Shown here: piece after piece, positions 40,566 through 48,400 of the stretch
Layout of the letters: each line of letters opens with the position of its first letter
Numbering within the stretch: the first letter of the stretch is position 1
Position numbers and translations under genes: made by a program
Source: Streptomyces albireticuli
Lineage (GTDB): Bacteria > Actinomycetota > Actinomycetes > Streptomycetales > Streptomycetaceae
Direction of reading: 5' to 3'
DNA: 64,000 bases
Assembly (NCBI RefSeq): GCF_021228125.1
Contig: NZ_JAJQQS010000012.1
Coordinates: 124,001 to 188,000 of the forward strand
The notes under the pieces: model-generated
What the model was told of the DNA's origin: nothing
Seen by the model: only the letters and a program-made list of their open reading frames with translations
The model's database searches: none

Positions 40566-41543
40566 ATGAGGCACAAGGCACGCACCCGCACAGGCATATC
40601 GGTGGCCCTCTGCACGGCCGCGGCCCTGTCCGGCGGCACGCTCGCCGGCACGGCGCGGGCCCAGGGGGCCGCCCCCGCCGCGTCCGCACCCACGACGACC
40701 GCGGACCCCTTCTGCTCCAAGGCGTTCCAGGGCGACTGGCTGCTCGGCGCCTCGGACCTGCCCACCACCAACCCCCTGGGGCCGCTGCTCAAGGGCTGGG
40801 AGCGCACCGGCAAGGGAAGCCCCGCCCCGGACGTCTTCCTCAAGGAGTGGCGCAAGAAGGACAACACGGACTGGAACTGGCCCGGTAACGACGGCTTCGA
40901 GAAGGACCGGAAGGTCGTCAAGCTGACGAAGGGGACCAAGCTCGACCGCTTCGGCCTGCCGACCGGCACGTTCCTGGCGCCCACCGACGTCTCCTACGGG
41001 GGCCGCGCCATCCCGCCGTCGAACCTGCGCACCTACCCGGGCCCGGGCAGCGCGGTCTGCAACTACCACGTCTACAAGGTGCTCAAGCCGTTCGGCGTGC
41101 AGAAGGGCGCCATAGCCCCCTGGTTCGGCCAGCCGGGCAAGGGCCAGCAGATCATGCTCGACCAGAAGGCCGACCCCGCCCTCCCGAAGGGCGTGAACGT
41201 CAAGTGGCTGCTGGAGAACAAGTACCTGGAGGAGGAGTCCTCCACCCGCACCGCCCGCGCCACGGGGCTCGCGCGGCGGGCCGACACCGGGAGCCGTGCC
41301 GTGGACAGCGACAGCGTACGCGCGGAACTGCGACGGGCCGGGGTTCCGGACGAGTACTACCGCATCGGTGACGTCCACGAGCCGGAGGTCACGGCGACCG
41401 AGTTCTACGCGCTGCGGGAGCGGGCGGGGGTGTGGGAGGTGAGCCTGACGGAGCGGGGCCGGAGCCGGGTCCTGGACACCTTCTCGTCCGAGGACGAGGC
41501 GGCACGGCGGCTGTACCGGGAGCTGGTGGAGGCACTGGGGTAG
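40566..41543 (+). CDS. Secreted TNT-domain protein (predicted NAD+ glycohydrolase) with C-terminal extension
   Basis: 325 residues. Signal peptide 1-32 (cleavage near ARA). The TNT domain (about 100-200) has LDRFGLPTGTFLAP (126-139), GRAIPPSNLR (146-155) and AIAPWFGQPGKGQQIM (182-197), the pattern of the M. tuberculosis CpnT toxin, which hydrolyses NAD+. A linker (225-250) leads to a separate domain (about 250-325) with GVPDEYYRIGDV, WEVSLTERGR and FSSEDEAARRLYRELV. I do not recognise this domain with certainty; it resembles small modules seen beside polymorphic toxins. No immunity gene in the usual sense is visible next to it. Confidence 0.85.
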   Translation: MRHKARTRTGISVALCTAAALSGGTLAGTARAQGAAPAASAPTTTADPFCSKAFQGDWLLGASDLPTTNPLGPLLKGWERTGKGSPAPDVFLKEWRKKDNTDWNWPGNDGFEKDRKVVKLTKGTKLDRFGLPTGTFLAPTDVSYGGRAIPPSNLRTYPGPGSAVCNYHVYKVLKPFGVQKGAIAPWFGQPGKGQQIMLDQKADPALPKGVNVKWLLENKYLEEESSTRTARATGLARRADTGSRAVDSDSVRAELRRAGVPDEYYRIGDVHEPEVTATEFYALRERAGVWEVSLTERGRSRVLDTFSSEDEAARRLYRELVEALG

Positions 41544-41614
41544 GCGGCCGCCGCGCGGGGCCTCGCCCCCGGCCCGCCCCTCGCCCCCGGCCCCCTTTCC
41601 GCGCTGACGCGCGG

Positions 41615-41666
41615 TGTCCTCAAGCGCCGGACGGGCTGATTTCAGCCCGTCCGGGGATTGAGGACA
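41615..41666. repeat. Intergenic palindrome, copy 2 of 3
   Basis: The core (TGTCCTCAAG... to ...TTGAGGACA) has the same sequence as at 8574 and 59603 but with mismatches in the outer stem. The tail GGGAAGGGGCGGGTAGGGG follows as in the others; the middle section is missing. It lies between convergent genes. Confidence 0.8.
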
Positions 41667-41704
41667 TTCGGGAAGGGGCGGGTAGGGGAAAAGCCCCCGG
41701 CGGA

Positions 41705-42163
41705 TCAGACCCGCACCCGCTTGAACCAGCTCACCCCGTCCCTCTTCAGGCAGTTCACCATCACCAGCGCCCCCAACGCGATCCCCGGGCCACCCGCCAC
41801 CGCCCCCGACGCCAGGCTGATCAGCACGTTGAGCAGCACCACCCCCGACACCACCAGCGCCCCCACCCGGACCCCGTTCCCGCCCGTGCGGAACTTCGCC
41901 GCGAGGATCAGCGAGGCGACGCCCAGGATGAGGGACAGGACGGCGATCCCGGTCATCTCGGCCATGGAGAACTCCGAGTCGCCGCGCTCCGCGAAGGCGG
42001 CCACGGCGGAGAAGATCAGACCGCCGAGGGTGCTGAGACCGCCGAGCACCCACAGGCACACGCGCGCGGTCCTGACGCCGCCGGGCATCTCCATGGGCGC
42101 CGGCGGGTACGGGGTCGGCATCGGCGGGTGGGCGTACGGGGAGCCGGGGGCAGGGGTGTTCAC
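41705..42163 (-). CDS. Small membrane protein with Pro-rich N-terminus
   Basis: 152 residues from the GTG at 42163 (TTGGAGC upstream). A Pro/Tyr-rich cytoplasmic start (PGSPYAHPPMPTPYPPAP) is followed by four hydrophobic helices (about 35-58, 68-88, 93-110, 112-135) and a basic end (CLKRDGVSWFKRVRV). This is a common Streptomyces layout with no known function. Confidence 0.7.
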   Translation of the reverse strand: MNTPAPGSPYAHPPMPTPYPPAPMEMPGGVRTARVCLWVLGGLSTLGGLIFSAVAAFAERGDSEFSMAEMTGIAVLSLILGVASLILAAKFRTGGNGVRVGALVVSGVVLLNVLISLASGAVAGGPGIALGALVMVNCLKRDGVSWFKRVRV

Positions 42164-42459
42164 GAGTTCGCTCCAACGGTCGCGTGGGTCGTACCGCGCG
42201 GACGGCCGGGGCGGCGGCCGGCCGCCCGTCACCGGGGCGGCGGCACCGGCCCGCCTGCGGACACCGTCACCGGCCGCCAGGGGCCGCACCGGCGCCGGCC
42301 GGCCGCCGGGCCGCCCTTGCCGGGCCCCGGCAGGCCTCTTCGCGCCCCCACATGATCATCTCGGCGACCGCCCGCCCGCACTGCCGGAACCCGGCAGTCT
42401 TCGCGCACCGGCGATGCCGCTTCCGGCCCGTTACGTCCGGTTACATCCGTCCGGGACGC

Positions 42460-43425
42460 CTACGCGCCCGGCCCCTCCGTGATCCCCGCCACCAGCTCGT
42501 CCGCCGCCCGGTAGGGGTCCAGCGTCCCGGCCACGATGCGCTCCGCCAGGGCGCCCAGGCGGCGGTCCCCGTGCAGGTCGCCGATCCGCTCGCGCAGCGC
42601 CGTGACCGCGATGGTCTCGACTTCGCGGGCCGCGCGCGCGGCCCGGCGCTCGGCGAGGACGCCCCGCTCCTCCATCCAGGCCCGGTGCTTCTCCAGGGCC
42701 TCGACGACCTCGTCGGTGCCCTCGCCCCGGGCGGCCACCGTCTTGACGATGGGCGGGCGCCAGTCGCCGGGGCCGCGGGCCTCGCCGAGGCCCAGCATGT
42801 GGTTGAGCTCGCGGGCCGTGGCGTCGGCGCCGTCGCGGTCGGCCTTGTTGACGACATAGACGTCGCCGATCTCCAGGATCCCGGCCTTCGCGGCCTGGAT
42901 GCCGTCGCCCATGCCCGGGGCCAGCAGCACCACGGATGTGTCGGCCTGGGAGGCGATCTCGACCTCCGACTGGCCGACGCCGACCGTCTCGACCAGGATC
43001 ACTTCGCAGCCCGCGCCGTCGAGGACGCGGATGGCCTGCGGGGCGGCCCAGGCCAGGCCGCCGAGGTGGCCGCGGGTGGCCATGGAGCGGATGTACACAC
43101 CGGGGTCGGAGGCGTGGTCGGACATCCGGACCCGGTCGCCCAGCAGCGCGCCCCCGGAGAACGGCGAGGACGGGTCGACGGCCAGCACGCCGACCCGTTT
43201 GCCCATCCGGCGGTACGCGCTGACCAGGGCCGAGGTGGACGTCGACTTGCCGACGCCCGGCGACCCCGTGAGGCCGACGACGTAGGCGTTGCCCGTCAGC
43301 GGGGCCAGCGCGGCCATGACCTCGCGCAGTTGCGGGGACGCCCCCTCCACCAGGGAGATCAGCCGGGCCACGGCGCGCGGCCGGCCCTCCCGTGCCTGCT
43401 CGACCAGTGCGGGGACGTCCACCAT
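42460..43425 (-). CDS. meaB: MeaB-type G-protein chaperone of B12-dependent acyl-CoA mutases
   Basis: 321 residues. P-loop GTPase: Walker A GLTGSPGVGKSTSTSALVSA, VDPSSPFSGGALLGDRVRM with the base-switch region, DASDPGVYIRSMATRGHLGG, ETVGVGQSEVEI and NKADRDGAD (NKxD). MeaB guards methylmalonyl- and isobutyryl-CoA mutase, gates cobalamin loading and removes damaged cofactor. Its clients here would include the icmA product. It lies 66 bp downstream of the thiolase gene on the same strand. Confidence 0.95.
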   Translation of the reverse strand: MVDVPALVEQAREGRPRAVARLISLVEGASPQLREVMAALAPLTGNAYVVGLTGSPGVGKSTSTSALVSAYRRMGKRVGVLAVDPSSPFSGGALLGDRVRMSDHASDPGVYIRSMATRGHLGGLAWAAPQAIRVLDGAGCEVILVETVGVGQSEVEIASQADTSVVLLAPGMGDGIQAAKAGILEIGDVYVVNKADRDGADATARELNHMLGLGEARGPGDWRPPIVKTVAARGEGTDEVVEALEKHRAWMEERGVLAERRAARAAREVETIAVTALRERIGDLHGDRRLGALAERIVAGTLDPYRAADELVAGITEGPGA

Positions 43426-43491
43426 GACCTGCTCCGTTCCGAACGTGCGTGACTCAGGGGCGCTCTCCGGGGCCCGTGCCGGGCCCCCGGT

Positions 43492-44703
43492 TCACTTCCC
43501 CGGCACGTGGATGATCAGGGCGTCGCCCTGACCGCCGCCGCCGCACAGGGCCGCCGCGCCCGTGCCGCCGCCGCGCCGCTTCAGCTCCAGGGCGAGGTGC
43601 AGCACCGTACGGGCGCCGGACATGCCGATGGGGTGGCCGAGCGCGATGGCACCGCCGTTGACGTTCACCTTTTCCGGTGAGACGCCCAGATCCTTGATTG
43701 ACTGCACCAGGACGGCGGCGAACGCCTCGTTGATCTCGATGAGGTCGAGGTCGTCGACGGTCAGGCCCGCGCGGTCCAGCGCGTGCTTGATCGCGTTGGA
43801 CGGCTGGGAGTGCAGGGAGTTGTCGGGGCCCGCGACATTGCCGTGGGCGCCGATCTCGGCGATCCACTCGAGGCCCAGCTCCTCGGCCTTGGCCTTGCTC
43901 ATCACGACCACGGCGGCGGCGCCGTCGGAGATCTGCGAGGAGGTGCCGGCGGTGATCGTGCCGTCCTTGTGGAAGGAGGGGCGCAGCTTGCCGAGGACCT
44001 CGACGGTGGTGTCGGGGCGGACGCCCTCGTCCTTGCTGAAGACGACCGGCTCGCCCTTGCGCTGCGGGATCTCCACGGGGGTGATCTCGGCCTCGAAGAC
44101 GCCGTTCTTCTGGGCGGCGGCGGCGCGCTGGTGGGAGCGGGCGCCGATCTCGTCCTGGGCGGCGCGGCCGATGCCGAGGCGGGTGTTGTGGTTCTCCGTC
44201 GACGCGCCCATGGCGATGGACTCGAAAGAGTCGGTGAGGCCGTCGTGGTCCATCGAGTCGAGCATCTCGATCGCGCCGTACTTGTAACCCTCGCGGGACT
44301 TGGGGAGCAGGTGCGGGGCGTTGGTCATCGACTCCATGCCGCCGGCGACGACGACGTCGAACTCACCCGCGCGGATGAGCTGATCGGCGAGGGCGATGGC
44401 GTCGAGGCCGGAGAGGCAGACCTTGTTGATGGTCAGGGCCGGGACGCTCATGGGGACGCCGCCCTTGACGGCCGCCTGACGGGCCGGGATCTGGCCGGCG
44501 CCCGCCTGGAGCACCTGCCCCATGATCACGTACTGCACCTGGTCGCCGCCGATGCCGGCCCGGTCCAGGGCCGCCTTGATGGCGATGCCTCCGAGGTCGG
44601 CCGCGGAGAAGGTCCGCAGGGACCCGAGCAGCTTGCCCATGGGTGTGCGGGCGCCCGCGACGATCACGGAGGTGTTGCCGGTCGAACCGTTCGTACCAGA
44701 CAT
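43492..44703 (-). CDS. Acetyl-CoA C-acetyltransferase (thiolase)
   Basis: 403 residues; degradative/biosynthetic thiolase joining two acetyl-CoA to acetoacetyl-CoA. Active-site Cys in TINKVCLSGLDAIALADQLI, GGMESMTNAPHL, EINEAFAAVLVQS with the His of NVNGGAIALGHPIGMSGART, and GTGAAALCGGGGQGDALIIH near the end. The order with hydroxybutyryl-CoA dehydrogenase (right edge), mce, meaB and icmA suggests a role in the ethylmalonyl-CoA and butyryl-CoA supply. Confidence 0.95.
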   Translation of the reverse strand: MSGTNGSTGNTSVIVAGARTPMGKLLGSLRTFSAADLGGIAIKAALDRAGIGGDQVQYVIMGQVLQAGAGQIPARQAAVKGGVPMSVPALTINKVCLSGLDAIALADQLIRAGEFDVVVAGGMESMTNAPHLLPKSREGYKYGAIEMLDSMDHDGLTDSFESIAMGASTENHNTRLGIGRAAQDEIGARSHQRAAAAQKNGVFEAEITPVEIPQRKGEPVVFSKDEGVRPDTTVEVLGKLRPSFHKDGTITAGTSSQISDGAAAVVVMSKAKAEELGLEWIAEIGAHGNVAGPDNSLHSQPSNAIKHALDRAGLTVDDLDLIEINEAFAAVLVQSIKDLGVSPEKVNVNGGAIALGHPIGMSGARTVLHLALELKRRGGGTGAAALCGGGGQGDALIIHVPGK

Positions 44704-44840
44704 GAGGCGCGGCCCCTTCGAGCGGAGAGGTTAACGATGGTTTCCGTCAATGTACTGAGCGGTACGCGCCCGGTCACCGGGCGGCGGGTGTGATCGCGCG
44801 CACGTTGCGTAACCGCTCGCGCGAGGGGTGCACTGGTTCC

Positions 44841-45281
44841 ATGCTGACGCGCATCGACCACATCGGGATCGCCTGTTTCGACCTCGACCGGACTGTCGAG
44901 TTCTACCGTGCCACCTACGGCTTCGAGGTGTTCCATTCCGAGGTCAACGAGGAGCAGGGCGTGCGCGAGGCCATGCTCAAGATCAATGAGACCTCGGACG
45001 GCGGCGCCTCCTACCTCCAGCTCCTGGAGCCGATCCGGGAGGACTCGGCGGTCGGGAAGTGGCTCGCCAAGAACGGGGAGGGCGTTCACCACATCGCGTT
45101 CGGTACGCCGGATGTGGACGCCGACGCGGACGCGATCCGTAAGAAGGACGTACGCGTCCTCTACGACGAGCCCCGTAAGGGATCCATGGGGTCCCGCATC
45201 ACCTTTCTGCACCCCAAGGACTGCCACGGCGTACTGACCGAACTGGTCACCTCGGCACCCCCCGCCGACCCGGAGCACTGA
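44841..45281 (+). CDS. mce: Methylmalonyl-CoA epimerase
   Basis: 146 residues; ATG at 44841. VOC-fold metalloenzyme that interconverts R- and S-methylmalonyl-CoA: RIDHIGIACFDLDRTVEFYR, YLQLLEPIREDSAVGKWLAK, then NGEGVHHIAFGTPDVDADAD and a closing HPKDCHGVLTELV. The metal ligands are the His of IDHIGIA, the His of HHIAF and the Glu of LTELV. It is divergent from thl-meaB, completing a methylmalonyl-CoA module. Confidence 0.95.
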   Translation: MLTRIDHIGIACFDLDRTVEFYRATYGFEVFHSEVNEEQGVREAMLKINETSDGGASYLQLLEPIREDSAVGKWLAKNGEGVHHIAFGTPDVDADADAIRKKDVRVLYDEPRKGSMGSRITFLHPKDCHGVLTELVTSAPPADPEH

Positions 45282-45458
45282 CCCGCACCTCCCCCGGCCG
45301 GTAGAGTGCAGGTCCGGCCGGGGTCAGGGGTGGGGGCCCGGCCCAGGCTGTACCGATGATCTGACACCATTTCTTCGGAAGGGCGGGCTCCGGGTTCCAC
45401 CGGTTACGCGGGACGGGGCCGGCCGCCAACGCGACCAGGGGACGGATGGGACCGCGCA

Positions 45459-48400
45459 GTGCGGGGCAACGACCGCTACGAGGCTGACGACCACCTCTCG
45501 CAATTCGAAGCCGAGATGGAGCGGCTGAAGAAGGAGCGGGAGAAGGCGGTCCAGCACGCCGACGACCTCGGATATCAGGTCGAGGTGTTGCGCGCCAAGC
45601 TCCACGAGGCGCGCCGCAACCTCGCCCACCGTCCGGCGTACGACACCGCCGACATCGGGTACCAGGCGGAGCAGTTGCTCCGTAATGCCCAGATTCAGGC
45701 CGAACAGCTGCGCACCGACGCCGAGCGCGAGCTGCGGGAGGCGCGCGCCCAGACGCAGCGCCTGCTCCAGGAGCAGGCGGAGCGTCAGGCGCGGATGGAG
45801 GCGGAGCTCCACGCGGAGGCCGTCGCCCGCCGCCAGCGTCTGGACGAGGAGCTCAACGAGCGCCGCCAGACCGTCGAGTCGCACGTCAACGAGAACGTGG
45901 CCTGGGCCGAGCAGCTCAGGGCCCGTACGGAGTCGCAGGCGAGACGGCTGCTGGAGGAGTCCCGCGCGGAGTCCGAGCAGGCCCTCGCCACGGCCCGCGC
46001 GGAGGCCCAGCGGCTGACCGAGCAGGCCCGCGGCCGGCTGAGCGCCGCCGCCGAGGAGGCCCGCGCCGAGGCCGAGGCGCTGCTGCGGCGTGCCCGCTCC
46101 GACGCGGAGCGGCTGCTGACGGCCGCCTCCGCGCAGGCGCAGGAGGCCACCGACCACGCCGAGCAGTTGCGCACGGTGACCAGCGCGGAGTCCGACCAGG
46201 CCCGCGCGGCCTCGGCGGAGCTGACGCGTACGGCCGAGGCCCGCGTCCAGGAGGCGGACACCACCCTGCGCGAGGCGCGGGCGGAGGCCGAGAAGCTCCT
46301 CGCGGAGGCCAAGGAGTCGGCGGAGCACCGGCTGTCCTCGGCCGAGTCGGAGAACGAGCAGCGCTCCCGCACGGCCAAGGCGGAGATCGCCCGGGTGGTC
46401 GGCGAGGCCACCAAGGACGCGGAGGCCCTGCGGGCCGAGGCGGAGCAGCTGCGCGACGACGCGCGGGCGGAGGCGGAGCGGCTGCTGGCCGAGGCCGCCG
46501 AGAAGGCGCGCAGCGCCGCCGCGGAGGACTCGGCGGCGCAGCTCGCCAAGGCCGCCCGGACCGCCGAGGAGGTGCTGACCAAGGCTTCGGAGGACGCCCA
46601 GGCCACCACGAAGGCCGCCGCCGCGGAGGCGGAGCGGATCCGCGGTGAGGCCGAGGCGGAGGCCGAGCGGCTGCGGGAGCAGGCCGCGGACACCGCCGAG
46701 CAGCTCAAGGGCGAGGCGAAGGACGACACCAAGGAGTACCGCGCAAGGACCGTCGAGCTCCAGGAGGAGGCGCGGCGGCTGCGCGGCGAGGCCGAGCAGC
46801 TGCGGGCCGACGCCGTCGCCGAGGGCGAGCGGCTGCGGAGCGAGGCCCGCCGGGAGGCGCTCCAGCAGATCGAGGAGGCGGCCAGCACCGCCGAGGAGCT
46901 GCTGGCCAAGGCCAAGGCCGACGCCGAGGAGACCCGGTCCGGCGCGGGCGCCGAGAGCGAGCGGGTGCGCGGGGAGGCGGCCGAGCGGGCCGCGACCCTG
47001 CGCAAGCAGGCCGAGGAGGCTCTGGAGCGGGCCCGCGCCGAGGCCGAGGAGATGGCCGAGGAGGCCGAGGACCACGCCGAGCGCACCCGTACGGAGGCCG
47101 CGGAGGCCGCCAAGCGGCTGCGGGAGGAGGCCGAGCGGGCCGCGGAGACGCGGCGCGAGGAGGCCGACGCCGAGCTGACCCGGCTGCACACCGAGGCCGA
47201 GCAGCGGGTGGAGGCCGCCGAGGAGGCGCTGCGCGACGCCCGCGCGGAGGCGGAGCGGCTGCGCCGGGAGGCCGGCGAGGAGACCGAGCGGCAGCGCGCG
47301 GAGGCCGCGGAGCGGGTGCGCGCGCTGCGCGAGCAGGCCGAGGCGGAGGCCGAGGAGCTGCGGACCGAGGCCGCCGAGGAGGCGGCCGCCGCCCGTACCG
47401 AGGGCGAGTCGGTGGCCGCGCGGCTGCGGGCCGAGGCGAACGCCGAGGCGGAGCGGCTGCGCTCGGAGGCGCGGGAGAAGGCCGACCGGGTGCGGGCCGA
47501 GGCGAACGCCGCCGCGGAGCGTACGGCCGCCGAGGCGGCCGAGGCGCTGGCCGCCGCCCAGGAGGAGGCCGCCCGGCGCCGCCGGGAGGCCGAGGAGCTG
47601 CTGGGCGACGCCCGGACCGAGGCGCAGGCGGAGCGGGAGGCGGCGCGCGAGCAGAGCGAGGAGCTCCTCGCGTCGGCGCGCAAGCGGGTCACGGAGGCGC
47701 AGGAGGAGGCGCGGCGCCTGGTCGAGGAGGCCGAGGCGCGCGCGGCCGAGCTGGTGTCCGCCGCGGAGCAGACGGCTCAGCAGGTGCGGGACTCCGTCGC
47801 CGGGCTGCACGAGCAGGCCGAGGAGGAGATCGCCGGGCTGCGCTCGGCCGCCGAGCACAACGCGGAGCGCACGGTCACCGACGCGCAGGTGGAGGCGGAC
47901 CGGGTCCGTGCGGACGCCTACGCCGAGCGGGAGCGGGCCGGCGAGGACGCGGCCCGTACGCGGGCGGAGGCGCAGCAGGCGTCCGAGGCGGCCAAGTCGC
48001 TCGCGGAGCGCACGGTCGCGGAGGCGATCGCCGAGGGCCGGCGGCTGGAGGCGGAGGCCGCCCGCACGCTGGACGAGGCCCGCGAGGCCGCCGGTGCCCG
48101 TCGTACGGAGGCGGCCGAGCAGGCCGACGAGCTGCTGGCCGAGGCGATGTCCGAGGCCGAGCGGCTGATCACCGACGCCGAGGCCGCGGTGGAGGAGGCA
48201 CGGCGGGACGCGGCGCGTACGGCCGACGAGGCGCGCGCCGCGGCGGACGCCCGTCGCGCGGAGGCGGCCGAGCAGGCGGACGCCCTGGTGGCCGAGGCCA
48301 CGACGGAGGCGGAGCGGCTGGTCGCCGAGGCCGCCCGCACCGTCGACGAGGCCCGCGAGGCCGCCGACGCCCGCCGGGCGAAGGCCGCCGAGCAGGCGGA

